Below are positions 7,715-15,647 of a stretch of DNA of 39,260 bases, one piece after another (position 1 is the stretch's first letter; each line of letters starts with the position of its first letter). The stretch is from positions 1-39,260 of the forward strand of contig JAIQFM010000016.1 of NCBI GenBank assembly GCA_020073285.1. The letters run 5' to 3'. Both the position numbers and the translations under genes were made by a program. Source of the stretch: Terriglobia bacterium (GTDB lineage Bacteria; Acidobacteriota; Terriglobia; Terriglobales; Acidobacteriaceae). A model generated the notes under the pieces. That model saw only the letters and a program-made list of their open reading frames with translations. It ran no database searches and was not told the origin of the DNA.

Positions 7715-8928
7715 AATCCGCTACCTTGCCGCGTGCCCGGCTGCGTGGCGGCTTGGGTGTTGCTGGCGGAATTGGCCGGCTTCGACAAGGCCACTTTCTT
7801 GCCGGGCGTCAGTCGCACCTGGCCGTCGGTGACCACCTGGTCTCCGGGCTGCACGCCGGACGCAATCACGGATTCACTGCCGATGATGCGCGACACGGTC
7901 ACGTTGCGCAGTTCCGCCGTATTGTCCGCCTTGACGACAAATACGTATTGCCCGTTCTGCCCGGTCTGCACCGCCGCGCTGGGCACGAGCACGGCGTTCT
8001 TATCGGTGGTCAGGGTCATGCTGACGTCGGCAAACTGGCCCGGCCACAGGCGCCGGTCGCTATTGGGGAAGGTGGCCTTCAGCTTGATGGTGCCCGTCGC
8101 CTGGTCCACGGTGTTGTCAATGAAGGTGAGCACGCCCTCGGCCGGCTTGGGCTCGTTGGGCACGCGCACCGTCACCGGCAGCTTGCGGCCAGCCTGAAAT
8201 TTCTTGATCTCCGGCAAGTACATTTGGGGCACGGCGAAGGTGGCGTAGATGGGCTGCACCTGGTTGATGGTGATCAGGGCAATGTCGTTCGCCTTAACCA
8301 CGTTTCCCAGGTGCACCATGAGGTTTCCCGTGCGCCCGTCGAGCGGGGATAACATAGCGGTGTAAGTCAGGTTGACCTTGGCCGTCTCCACGGCGGCGCG
8401 ATCGGCCGCCACGGCCTGCTTCAGGGCGTCGGCAGCGGTCTGCATTTGATCGTTCTGCTCGCGCGAAACCACGCCCTGCTTGTACAGCGCCTCGTAGCGC
8501 GCCGCCTGTGCCCGCGCGTTGGCCTCCTGCGCCAGGTCGCGCGCCAGGTTGCCCTCCGCCTGCGCCAGGGCGGCCCGGTACGGCCGCGGATCGATCTCGA
8601 ACAGCAGCGAACCCTTGCGCACATCCTGCCCTTCAGCGAAGCCGAGGCGGGTGATCTCGCCCGCGATCATGGACTTCACCTGCACGTTGGAGTACGCCTC
8701 CACCGTGCCCACCACCTTGACGTCGACGGGGACGTCGCGCTGCGTCGCCGCGGCCACCACCACCGGCGCCGCCGTGTCCACCGGCGGCCCCGCCTTGGTC
8801 TTGCCGCACCCCGCTAGCAACGCAGATGCCATCAGCACCACAACCAACACCGACGCCGGGTGCCCCGTCCTAGCCCGGGTTCGGCTCGGGCGGGAATCTT
8901 CTTCACTTCCTATAAGTTCGTTGATCAT
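7711..8928 (-). CDS. RND efflux periplasmic adaptor lipoprotein (MdtA/HlyD-type)
   Basis: This 405-residue membrane-fusion protein links the RND pump to an outer-membrane channel. A hydrophobic segment followed by a lipobox ends in LLAGC (Cys41), so it is probably lipid-anchored in the inner membrane. The barrel-sandwich half-motif VKSMIAGEITRLGFAEGQDVRKGSLLFEIDP-type region lies near residues 85-115, followed by an Ala/Gln-rich helical hairpin (about 115-180), a beta-barrel and a membrane-proximal domain. Start at the ATG at 8928 has GGGAAG upstream. The residues before the signal (1-25) are unusually polar and the true start could be slightly internal. It lies 68 bp after the TetR gene and overlaps the pump gene by 4 bp, forming a three-gene operon. 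Confidence 0.92.
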   Translation of the reverse strand: MINELIGSEEDSRPSRTRARTGHPASVLVVVLMASALLAGCGKTKAGPPVDTAAPVVVAAATQRDVPVDVKVVGTVEAYSNVQVKSMIAGEITRLGFAEGQDVRKGSLLFEIDPRPYRAALAQAEGNLARDLAQEANARAQAARYEALYKQGVVSREQNDQMQTAADALKQAVAADRAAVETAKVNLTYTAMLSPLDGRTGNLMVHLGNVVKANDIALITINQVQPIYATFAVPQMYLPEIKKFQAGRKLPVTVRVPNEPKPAEGVLTFIDNTVDQATGTIKLKATFPNSDRRLWPGQFADVSMTLTTDKNAVLVPSAAVQTGQNGQYVFVVKADNTAELRNVTVSRIIGSESVIASGVQPGDQVVTDGQVRLTPGKKVALSKPANSASNTQAATQPGTRQGSGL

Positions 8929-8996
8929 ATGAAAAACTTCCCTGCCTTATCTTTAATCATGCGGCAATCGAAAACGCCGTTGCCCGTTACTCGGTA

Positions 8997-9611
8997 CTAG
9001 CCACTCCCTACTTCCATTCCGTGCAGCCAGATATCCACCAGCGTCTCACTGACGAGGTGCGGATCGAAAGTCTGCACCCGCTTGCCGCCGAACAGCTCCT
9101 GAATCTGGAAGTGATACACAATCATGCCCAGGAAGCCGCGCGCCGCCAGTAGCGGATCAACCTCGCGGAAGCGGCCTTCCGTGATCCCGCGCCGTAGGAA
9201 ATCGGCCAGCAGTTCCAAATATTGCGCCACATGAGTGCGGAAAAAGCGGTGCGTCAACTCGTGGTTTTCCAATGCGGTGTACAGCAGGAGCCGGCTGAGG
9301 GTAGCGTCGCGGCTCAGCAACTCCTCGGCAATGGCAGTCAGCACGTCGCGGTCGCTGCCGCCTGCCGCCAGCCGGGCTTCGAGGCGCGCCCGTCCCGCGC
9401 GAATCCGGATCTGGTTCTCAATGACCGCCCAGTACAGCTCTTCCTTCGTTGGAAAATGACGAAAGATGATCGCCTCATTGACGCGCACTTGCTGGGCGAT
9501 CTGCCGCGTTGTGGTCCCTTGATAACCCTGCCTAGCGAACAGTTCGGTGGCCAAATCCAGGATCTGCTGACGCCGCTCCTCCGCCGGAATTCTCACCTGG
9601 GAGGTCGACAT
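8997..9611 (-). CDS. TetR family transcriptional regulator of the efflux operon
   Basis: This 204-residue protein has an N-terminal TetR helix-turn-helix. RRQQILDLATELFARQGYQGTT-type sequence starts at residue 13, followed by the recognition helix (TRQIAQQVRVNEAIIFRHFPTKEELY, about 35-60). The C-terminal ligand-binding half is helical and divergent. It is the first gene of a minus-strand operon with the adaptor and the pump, so it probably represses that operon and itself until a ligand binds. An inverted repeat GTAAGT-4-ACTTAC lies immediately upstream of its start codon. The last codons and the 68-bp gap that follows show a weak 7-bp periodicity (GTTACTC, GGTACTA). Confidence 0.92.
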   Translation of the reverse strand: MSTSQVRIPAEERRQQILDLATELFARQGYQGTTTRQIAQQVRVNEAIIFRHFPTKEELYWAVIENQIRIRAGRARLEARLAAGGSDRDVLTAIAEELLSRDATLSRLLLYTALENHELTHRFFRTHVAQYLELLADFLRRGITEGRFREVDPLLAARGFLGMIVYHFQIQELFGGKRVQTFDPHLVSETLVDIWLHGMEVGSG

Positions 9612-9612
9612 T

Positions 9613-9628
9613 GTAAGTATCCACTTAC
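9613..9628. promoter_or_regulatory. Candidate TetR operator
   Basis: GTAAGT (9613-9618), a 4-bp spacer and ACTTAC (9623-9628) form a perfect inverted repeat one base upstream of the tetR-like start codon. TetR-family proteins often bind such TAAGTA-like dyads and autoregulate. The position over the ribosome-binding region suits repression. The link to this regulator is inference. Confidence 0.55.
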
Positions 9629-10016
9629 CTTTTATCCGAGGTGCTGAGACATGTCAATTGGAAAGGCCACAACGGAACAAACTGACGGCACTCTCACAAC
9701 GTACCCGGGACAAGGGCTCGGAGAATTTTATTAGCTTCTTCTAATCGAGCGGTGAGTCTTTCTTAATCGGGGCAGAAGCTTCCAGCTGCAAGTACCCGAC
9801 TGATGGCCGCGACCAATAGCGAAGGGAAGTCCTACCGGGCAGATTGAAAGAGATAACTCCAAGCATCCTAGCTGCTGCACCTGTAGCCAACCTTGTCTCG
9901 CATTGGCAGCTTGTTTGCAATGAATAGTCCGGTCGTGTCGGCAAATAAGCGGTGGTCCCGTTTGTGCTAGGCATTTCTTGCCGAGTCACCGTGAGGACCA
10001 GCGACAGCGAGGCAAA
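9629..10016. other. Spacer without a recognisable gene
   Basis: This is about 390 bp between the divergent tetR-like and radical SAM genes. An open frame on the minus strand (9741-10088) runs into the next gene and has no domain or ribosome-binding support. No short precursor-like peptide with a good ribosome-binding site was found. It must contain promoters for both flanking genes; TTGGCA at 9903 is a possible -35 box but no good -10 follows at normal spacing. Confidence 0.5.
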
Positions 10017-12161
10017 ATGACGCTGCAGGAACAGCACCAAAGGGCCATCGGACTGTACAACCAGGGTCAACATGAAGGAGCGGCGCACCTCCTGGCCGGG
10101 ATTCTGCAGGTAAACGAACGTAGCGATATCTGGAATGACTGGGCGGTGGCGCAGGCCGCCAGCGGGCGCCTAAGCGACGCCAAGAACGGATTTGAGCGTG
10201 CCTTGCAACTCGATCCCACGAATGGGGAAGCCGCTGCCAACCTGACGCTCGTCCTCGCGCACGGCACCGGCAAAGGAGAGGCGCCACCGACCGAGGAGCG
10301 TCTCGATTCCCGCTTTCGCTCACTGGCGGCCGAGGCCCTCCACCGGGATGCGGTCCAACGCTTCCGCCAAGGAAAAGCCGAAGAGGCTGCAGCCCTCATT
10401 TCGCAGGCGCTGAACACGGAGCCGACTAGTGTGCGCTGGAACGATTTCGGCACCATTCAATTGGCTCTCAACAATACGGCGGGGGCGGAGCAGGGGTATC
10501 GGCAAGCGTTGCAAGTCGATCCGCAAAACCAACTGGCCGCAGTCAACCTGGTCATCCTGCTAGAGGACCTAGGCCGCAGCAAGGAGGCCAGCTACTGGGA
10601 CAACTCTGTCACCCGCGAGTTGGTCCTAAAACAATGTGATGGCGCGTTGCAGGTGGTCGCCCAGCAGTGCAATTCGCGGTTGTTCGAGGAGCACCTTTGG
10701 AGGTACATCCGCCATGTGCCCGACCAGGATGCCTCATTGCCCGAGGGGGTCATGCAAGCCCTCCGCCGACGCGGAGACAGCGGTTTCTTCGTGCAGCACT
10801 GTTACCAGGTAGTCACGGAATTGCCGCCCAACAGCCTTCCTTCGGTTCTGGAAGCGCTCGAGCGGGTTGCCGCACGCGATCACCGTTTCTCCTCTCTTCT
10901 CGCGTTTTGGCACATGAAGAGCGGCGACTTCGATGCCGCGCTGCGTTTTTTCCAGGCGGCGTTTGATAAAAATCCCGCCGACCTGTTCGCCGAAGCGATG
11001 ATCGTCGCATGCGAGCACGCACGCCATGAGCTCAACCCCGAGGTACCAGACCGCTTTGCCGGTATTGAAGAATACCTGGCGGGGAGTTTCTGCGATCGCC
11101 CTTGGAAGCACATGGAGATCGGCGTTGACGACGGTGTGTATGTATGTTGTCCAGCATGGTTGCCGCTGTGCATCGGCACCCCCAAGAACCAGTCCGCGCC
11201 GGAGATCTGGAATTCCCAGGCGGCCGCCGAGATTCGCAAGTCGGTGCTGGAGGGCTCATTCCGCCACTGCAGCAGGGTCCACTGCCCGCAAATCGCAGCC
11301 CGTACCCTCTCCCCAAGGTCTGCCGTCCGCGAGCACTTCCCCGAATTGCTTCCCATCGTGGAGGCAGCGCGACAGGGCGCCCCGGGGCAAGCGACCACGT
11401 CTGTCCCGCAGAGCCCCACGAAGCTGGTTTTGTCCTACGACCGCTCCTGCAATCTGGCCTGCCTACAATGCCGTACGACGTTCTACACGGCGGACGCTGC
11501 GCGTCAACAGGAGATGGAACGCAATTACGAGCAATTAATCCTGGAACTGGCAAAGGAGGTCAAGATCCTCAACCTGGACGGCTCCGGCGAAGTGTTTGGC
11601 AGCAAGCACTCGCGGAGAATCCTTGGTCTCCTCGGCCGCGCGCAATTTCCACAGTTGAGGTTCTCCATCATCTCGAACGGCCAACTGTTCGATCGGCGCG
11701 CCTTCGACACGTTCGATTTGCGAGGACGGGTGGAACGCATTGACATCTCCATCGATGCCGCCCGGCCCGAGACATACAAGCTGGTGCGGCGGGGCGGAGA
11801 TTTCCGCCGCCTACTGGACAATCTGGCCTTCCTCGATGGGCTGAGGATCGACGAGGGCGAGAAATTTGAACTGGGAGTCAGCTTCGTCGTCTCGGCGACA
11901 AATTTCCGCGAGATCCCGGAGTTCGTGTGTGTTGCCAAACAGTTCCATGCCAATTCCGTCCTGTTCACCATCCTGCGCAGCTGGGGACATCTGAACAAAG
12001 ACGAGTTTGACGGGCTGAACATCGCCGGTCCTTCGCACCCGCTGCACCAAGAATTCCTCGAAATCCTGGATGCGCCTGAGCTACTGGATCCGATCGTCAG
12101 TTGCGGCAGCATCCAGCCCTACCATCAAAGCAAGGCCACAAACCAAGTGAGGAAATCATGA
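10017..12161 (+). CDS. TPR - SPASM-like - radical SAM protein (paralogue 1)
   Basis: This is a 714-residue three-part protein. Two TPR-like units (about residues 39-78 and 139-178, each with WND and ALQLDP/ALQVDP) are followed by a helical middle. A SPASM-like cysteine module follows with Cys359 (FCDRPW), Cys377-Cys378 (VYVCCPAW), a conserved IWNS...IRKSVLEGSF stretch, and Cys418-x4-Cys423. The radical SAM core comes last, with CxxxCxxC at Cys478, Cys482 and Cys485 and a GSGE motif at 522-525. Such enzymes cleave S-adenosylmethionine to start radical chemistry, and SPASM modules usually bind auxiliary iron-sulfur clusters for peptide or protein modification. Here the module precedes the core instead of following it. 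ATG at 10017 has GAGG four bases upstream and is preferred over TTG at 9978. Substrate unknown. Confidence 0.8.
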   Translation: MTLQEQHQRAIGLYNQGQHEGAAHLLAGILQVNERSDIWNDWAVAQAASGRLSDAKNGFERALQLDPTNGEAAANLTLVLAHGTGKGEAPPTEERLDSRFRSLAAEALHRDAVQRFRQGKAEEAAALISQALNTEPTSVRWNDFGTIQLALNNTAGAEQGYRQALQVDPQNQLAAVNLVILLEDLGRSKEASYWDNSVTRELVLKQCDGALQVVAQQCNSRLFEEHLWRYIRHVPDQDASLPEGVMQALRRRGDSGFFVQHCYQVVTELPPNSLPSVLEALERVAARDHRFSSLLAFWHMKSGDFDAALRFFQAAFDKNPADLFAEAMIVACEHARHELNPEVPDRFAGIEEYLAGSFCDRPWKHMEIGVDDGVYVCCPAWLPLCIGTPKNQSAPEIWNSQAAAEIRKSVLEGSFRHCSRVHCPQIAARTLSPRSAVREHFPELLPIVEAARQGAPGQATTSVPQSPTKLVLSYDRSCNLACLQCRTTFYTADAARQQEMERNYEQLILELAKEVKILNLDGSGEVFGSKHSRRILGLLGRAQFPQLRFSIISNGQLFDRRAFDTFDLRGRVERIDISIDAARPETYKLVRRGGDFRRLLDNLAFLDGLRIDEGEKFELGVSFVVSATNFREIPEFVCVAKQFHANSVLFTILRSWGHLNKDEFDGLNIAGPSHPLHQEFLEILDAPELLDPIVSCGSIQPYHQSKATNQVRKS

Positions 12162-14050
12162 GCGTTACAGCGGTGCAACAAACGGCCGCCCAGCTTTTGC
12201 AATGCGGCAATCCCAGCGAGGCTTCCAGGGTATTGGGACTGGCACTGCGACAGGCCGAGAGCGGCGATCGGTGGAATGATTGGGCCGTGGCGGAAATGGC
12301 GTGTGGCCATGATGTCCGGGCAGAATGGGGATACCGGCGTGCGCTTTGCTTCGATCCTGCCCACCGCGATGCGGCCGTCAATCTGGCAACCTTGCTGATC
12401 GCGCAGGGGCGGCTGGACGAATCCATACCGCTCCTGAGCCCGCATGCTTCCACTCTGAGCGAAGACGACAAGGCAATCCTAAGGCAGCTCACGGTGCAAC
12501 CTCGCGAGGGGAGGGCCGCGTCCGCGATTCCCGCCTGGGAATCCCCCCGTCTGTTGTTGGATGCGTTCGTCACCATGATTTCGCTCGTTTCTGAAGACGA
12601 TCCCGAGCTGCCTGGCTACATGCGCGAGGCTAACCGCCGGCGCCGCTTCGATAGCAAGCACTACGTCACCCAGTGCCACGGACTCTTGCAGCAACTCCCG
12701 GAACGTGCCCGTACACTGGCAGTCCAGCTATTGGGCACGCTGGGAACAAACGACTATCGCCTGTTGCTGGTGGTGGCGCGCCATCACATGGACCTCGGCG
12801 ATTTTCAGGCGGCGCTGGCCGTTGTGCGGAACGCCTTCGAAGCGAGCTCATACGATCATTACGTGCAGCGTTTGCTAATCGACTGCGAACTGGCCGCCGC
12901 TCCCGCCGAGTCGAGGGCACAGCACCGTTGGGCGGGCCTGGATGAATACCTGGCTGGATGCTTCTGCGAACGGCCATGGCGGCAACTGGAGATGTCCACC
13001 GATAGCGACCTGCACGTGTGCTGTCCCGGGTGGATGGCCGCACCGATCGGCAACGCCGAAAAAACGTCCGCCCGCGAGGCATGGAACTCGGCCGCAGTAC
13101 AGGCTGTCAGGCAATCTATTCTCGACGGGTCCTTCAAATATTGCAGCAGGATCCATTGTGCCTGGATTTCCTGCCGTGCCCTGCCTGGGCGCAACGCCGC
13201 TAACCGGCCGTTGGCCGCGGAGGCCACTTCCATACTGGTCGATTGCAACAGTCGCATGGAGGCCGACGCGATCCCGCCAGAATCGGCCAACACACTGCCA
13301 GTGATCTTTGAACAGGGTCCAAGAGAGCTGGTCTTATCTCACGACGCGACTTGCAATCTAGCCTGCCCGCAGTGCCGAACGACCTTCTACTCGGCGAATG
13401 CCGAACAGCAGCGACGCCTGGAGAAGATGGCGGACAACTTTCTACGCGGCATGCTGACGGATGCCACAATCCTCCGCCTGAACGGATCGGGAGACGTGTT
13501 CAGCAGCAAGCACGGGCGGCAACTATTGACGCGGCTCAGCAAGGAAGAGTACCCGAACCTGAAGCTGATGGCCATGACGAACGGTTTGTTGCTGGACCAG
13601 CGGACCTTTGACGAACTCGATCTCTGGGGACGACTGCGCGACGTAACCGTCTCGATAGATGCAGTGCGCGAGGAAACCTACCGCATCGTGCGGCGCGGCG
13701 GAGACTTCAACCGCTTGCTCGCAAACCTGGAATTCCTCGACGACTTACGCGTTCACCGTGGCGAGAAATTTAGCCTGGGCTTTGCCTTCGTGGTTTCCGC
13801 GCTCAACTTCCGCGAAATGCCGGAGTTCGTCCGCTTGAGTAAGAGATTTCACGCGGTTCTCGTGGGCTTTAACTTCCTGCGCAATCAAAGTGGTTACAGC
13901 ATGCAAGAGTTCAAGAAACTGGACATTTCCAGACCCGATCACCCCGAATATCGGGAATTCCTCAAGGTGCTGGAGTCGGACGAGCTACAGGACCCCTGCG
14001 TCGGCTGGGGCAGCCTCGGCCATCTACGGCCACAACGCACAGCCTGTTGA
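12158..14050 (+). CDS. TPR - SPASM-like - radical SAM protein (paralogue 2)
   Basis: This 630-residue paralogue of the preceding gene is alignable over most of its length and has one TPR-like unit fewer. The TPR unit (DRWNDWAVAEMACG, about 37-76) is followed by a helical middle. The SPASM-like module has Cys268, Cys270 (FCERPW), Cys288-Cys289, Cys329, Cys334 and an extra Cys339. The radical SAM motif is Cys399, Cys403 and Cys406 in CNLACPQC, with GSGD at 443-446. The start ATG overlaps the upstream stop as ATGA and has GAGG five bases upstream, so the two are translationally coupled and may act as a pair. The downstream 217 bp before the next gene contain no clear substrate peptide. A change from GSGE to GSGD and the cysteine differences suggest divergent roles. 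Confidence 0.8.
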   Translation: MSVTAVQQTAAQLLQCGNPSEASRVLGLALRQAESGDRWNDWAVAEMACGHDVRAEWGYRRALCFDPAHRDAAVNLATLLIAQGRLDESIPLLSPHASTLSEDDKAILRQLTVQPREGRAASAIPAWESPRLLLDAFVTMISLVSEDDPELPGYMREANRRRRFDSKHYVTQCHGLLQQLPERARTLAVQLLGTLGTNDYRLLLVVARHHMDLGDFQAALAVVRNAFEASSYDHYVQRLLIDCELAAAPAESRAQHRWAGLDEYLAGCFCERPWRQLEMSTDSDLHVCCPGWMAAPIGNAEKTSAREAWNSAAVQAVRQSILDGSFKYCSRIHCAWISCRALPGRNAANRPLAAEATSILVDCNSRMEADAIPPESANTLPVIFEQGPRELVLSHDATCNLACPQCRTTFYSANAEQQRRLEKMADNFLRGMLTDATILRLNGSGDVFSSKHGRQLLTRLSKEEYPNLKLMAMTNGLLLDQRTFDELDLWGRLRDVTVSIDAVREETYRIVRRGGDFNRLLANLEFLDDLRVHRGEKFSLGFAFVVSALNFREMPEFVRLSKRFHAVLVGFNFLRNQSGYSMQEFKKLDISRPDHPEYREFLKVLESDELQDPCVGWGSLGHLRPQRTAC

Positions 14051-14267
14051 AGGAGCAGGTTCGGCACGACGACGCCAGCTTCCGTTCGAGTACTTTGAGG
14101 TTCGTGCGTGGCGAGCCAAACCGGCCCGGCCGTCGATACCAAGCAAAGTGTCATGCGTTCATTTTCGGCAACCGCCGAGAAATCCTCCTGTCACGATTAA
14201 CCGACCGTTCGGGTGGGTGGTGACAGATTGAGAAATGCGTTTAAGACCAACCATCCGCGACTCGACA

Positions 14268-14897
14268 CTACCTCACAAGGAAATGCCAATACGCGATCCC
14301 GACCCGCATGTGCCGTATCCACGCATCCGGCACGGTCACCGCCAGCGCCAATCCCAACAGCGCGTGCGCGATCGCCAGCGGATAAATATTCCGATATCGC
14401 CGGAACAGCGAGACAAAGAAAATCGCCGTCAGCAGCGTTCCCGCCATCAGCACCGGGTTGGGGATGTGCGCCAGGCAAAACAGAGCGACCGCACCCCCCA
14501 GTGCGCGCTTGCCGTCGTCCAGCAGGTCTTCAAGATCGACGAAGAAAAAGGAATTGAGGATGAACTGCTGTAGTAACGCCCAGATGGCGTATTCCGCCGA
14601 GTGCCACAACGGCGGCCGCGCGCCGAACAACCCACGCAGCGTTCCCGCTTCCCAGCCGATCAGCACGATCGCCGCGGCGACCGCGGCGGCGACCGGAATC
14701 GCAATCAGCGACCCGAAAAATCCCGCCGCGGTTAATCCCAGCGCGCGCGGCGATCGCCGGTTCACCAGGGTTGCCAGCGCAATCCACAGCGCCGCCGCCA
14801 GCGCGGACGCGCGCTGCGTCTGCCCGGCGGTCCATAGCGACACCTCCAGTAGGCCATAGCCGACGGCCAACTGGGTCCAACCCCAGACGCGATTCAT
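14268..14897 (-). CDS. CPBP-like intramembrane protein with degenerate active site
   Basis: This 209-residue, very hydrophobic protein has several transmembrane helices. The three CPBP (Abi/Rce1-like) motifs are recognisable. The usual EExxxR is QQFILN (Gln110, Gln111, Asn115), the second is FCLAHIPN (His144, Asn147), and the third is around His178 in YPLAIAHALLG. CPBP proteins are membrane metalloproteases; replacement of both glutamates suggests loss or change of catalysis. The ATG at 14897 is chosen because the open upstream extension looks like non-coding translation; no strong ribosome-binding site is visible. It lies 246 bp downstream of the gene for the LPQTA-tailed secreted protein on the same strand. 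Confidence 0.7.
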   Translation of the reverse strand: MNRVWGWTQLAVGYGLLEVSLWTAGQTQRASALAAALWIALATLVNRRSPRALGLTAAGFFGSLIAIPVAAAVAAAIVLIGWEAGTLRGLFGARPPLWHSAEYAIWALLQQFILNSFFFVDLEDLLDDGKRALGGAVALFCLAHIPNPVLMAGTLLTAIFFVSLFRRYRNIYPLAIAHALLGLALAVTVPDAWIRHMRVGIAYWHFLVR

Positions 14898-15143
14898 CGA
14901 AGTTGGAATTAAGTTTACCGCTCCGAGGTACTGCGCACGGCTGACGGGCGGGGAAACGGATTTTGGCTGCCGATTCCGGGCTAGCGGGTGTTGATACTCG
15001 GATGCCGACGGCTGACGCGCGACGGTCAAGAAGAAAGGGGTGGGTGGCGCGATACCACCCCGCAAATTCTTGCAAAACGAGCGCCGCATCCAGCGCCTCA
15101 GAGGCGGGTCGCACCTCCGAGAGTCGTGCGCAGCGCGCCGTGG

Positions 15144-15479
15144 TTATTTCCGTTTGCGGCTGGCGACTCCTAGACCCAGTGAGCCCAGGCCCAGCAGTCC
15201 GATCAGCGGGAGCGGCGAAGCCGTCTGCGGCAGTTCCCCGCTCTTGCTGCTCTTCGTCACGCCCTGATCCGCGCTCTGGTCACTGGCGCTCGGCGCCGCC
15301 GGGTTGGCGCTCTGGTCGGAGGGCATCGTCATCTGGCTGCCTTGGCTGGGCGTCGTCTGACTCTGCGCGGAGCTGGCCGCGTTCGGATCCGGCTTCGATG
15401 GGCTCGAACTGCCGGACTGGGCCACCGCCGTGCCCACCGCGAAGATGGCTACTACCAACAGAAACAGGATTTTTCTCAT
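15144..15479 (-). CDS. Small secreted protein with LPQTA sortase-like C-terminal signal
   Basis: This 111-residue protein has a signal peptide (1-20, ending AVA) and a low-complexity Ser/Gln/Pro/Asp-rich body. Its C-terminus has the three parts of a surface-sorting signal: LPQTA at 83-87, a Gly/Leu-rich hydrophobic helix (88-106), and the basic end RKRK (108-111). In Gram-positives an LPxTG tail is cut by sortase; in diderm Acidobacteria similar tails occur but their processing enzyme is not established to my knowledge. AGGAGA five bases before the ATG fixes the start. No sortase or exosortase gene is in the window. It could simply be a membrane-anchored periplasmic protein. Confidence 0.75.
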   Translation of the reverse strand: MRKILFLLVVAIFAVGTAVAQSGSSSPSKPDPNAASSAQSQTTPSQGSQMTMPSDQSANPAAPSASDQSADQGVTKSSKSGELPQTASPLPLIGLLGLGSLGLGVASRKRK

Positions 15480-15632
15480 GTTTTTCTCCTCGGGTTTGGT
15501 GTTGGAACTGTCAACTAGTAGTTAGACTTCTCCAGGGGCTGGCGGGTTTGCTGCAGCCATGCTGAATTCGAGAATTCCCAACCGCCTGCGCTGCCCCGTT
15601 GCTTCGCCCCTTTTTCTCCGCTCCGCTGCGGA

Positions 15633-15638
15633 TATAAT
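15633..15638 (+). promoter_or_regulatory. TATAAT -10 box, possible leaderless transcript
   Basis: A perfect TATAAT ends 9 bases before the TTG start codon at 15648. Transcription from it would begin within a few bases of that codon. No Shine-Dalgarno sequence is visible, which is consistent with a leaderless mRNA. No clear -35 box is present at normal spacing. Confidence 0.45.
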
Positions 15639-15647
15639 CGAGCTATC

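Noticed and set aside
9741-10088. Possible small gene or peptide precursor beside the radical SAM pair
   Set aside because: It overlaps the start of the radical SAM gene on the other strand, lacks a ribosome-binding site and has no leader-core pattern.
13890-14231. Open frame continuing past the second radical SAM gene
   Set aside because: Most of it lies inside that gene in another frame, and the rest has no conserved-looking sequence.
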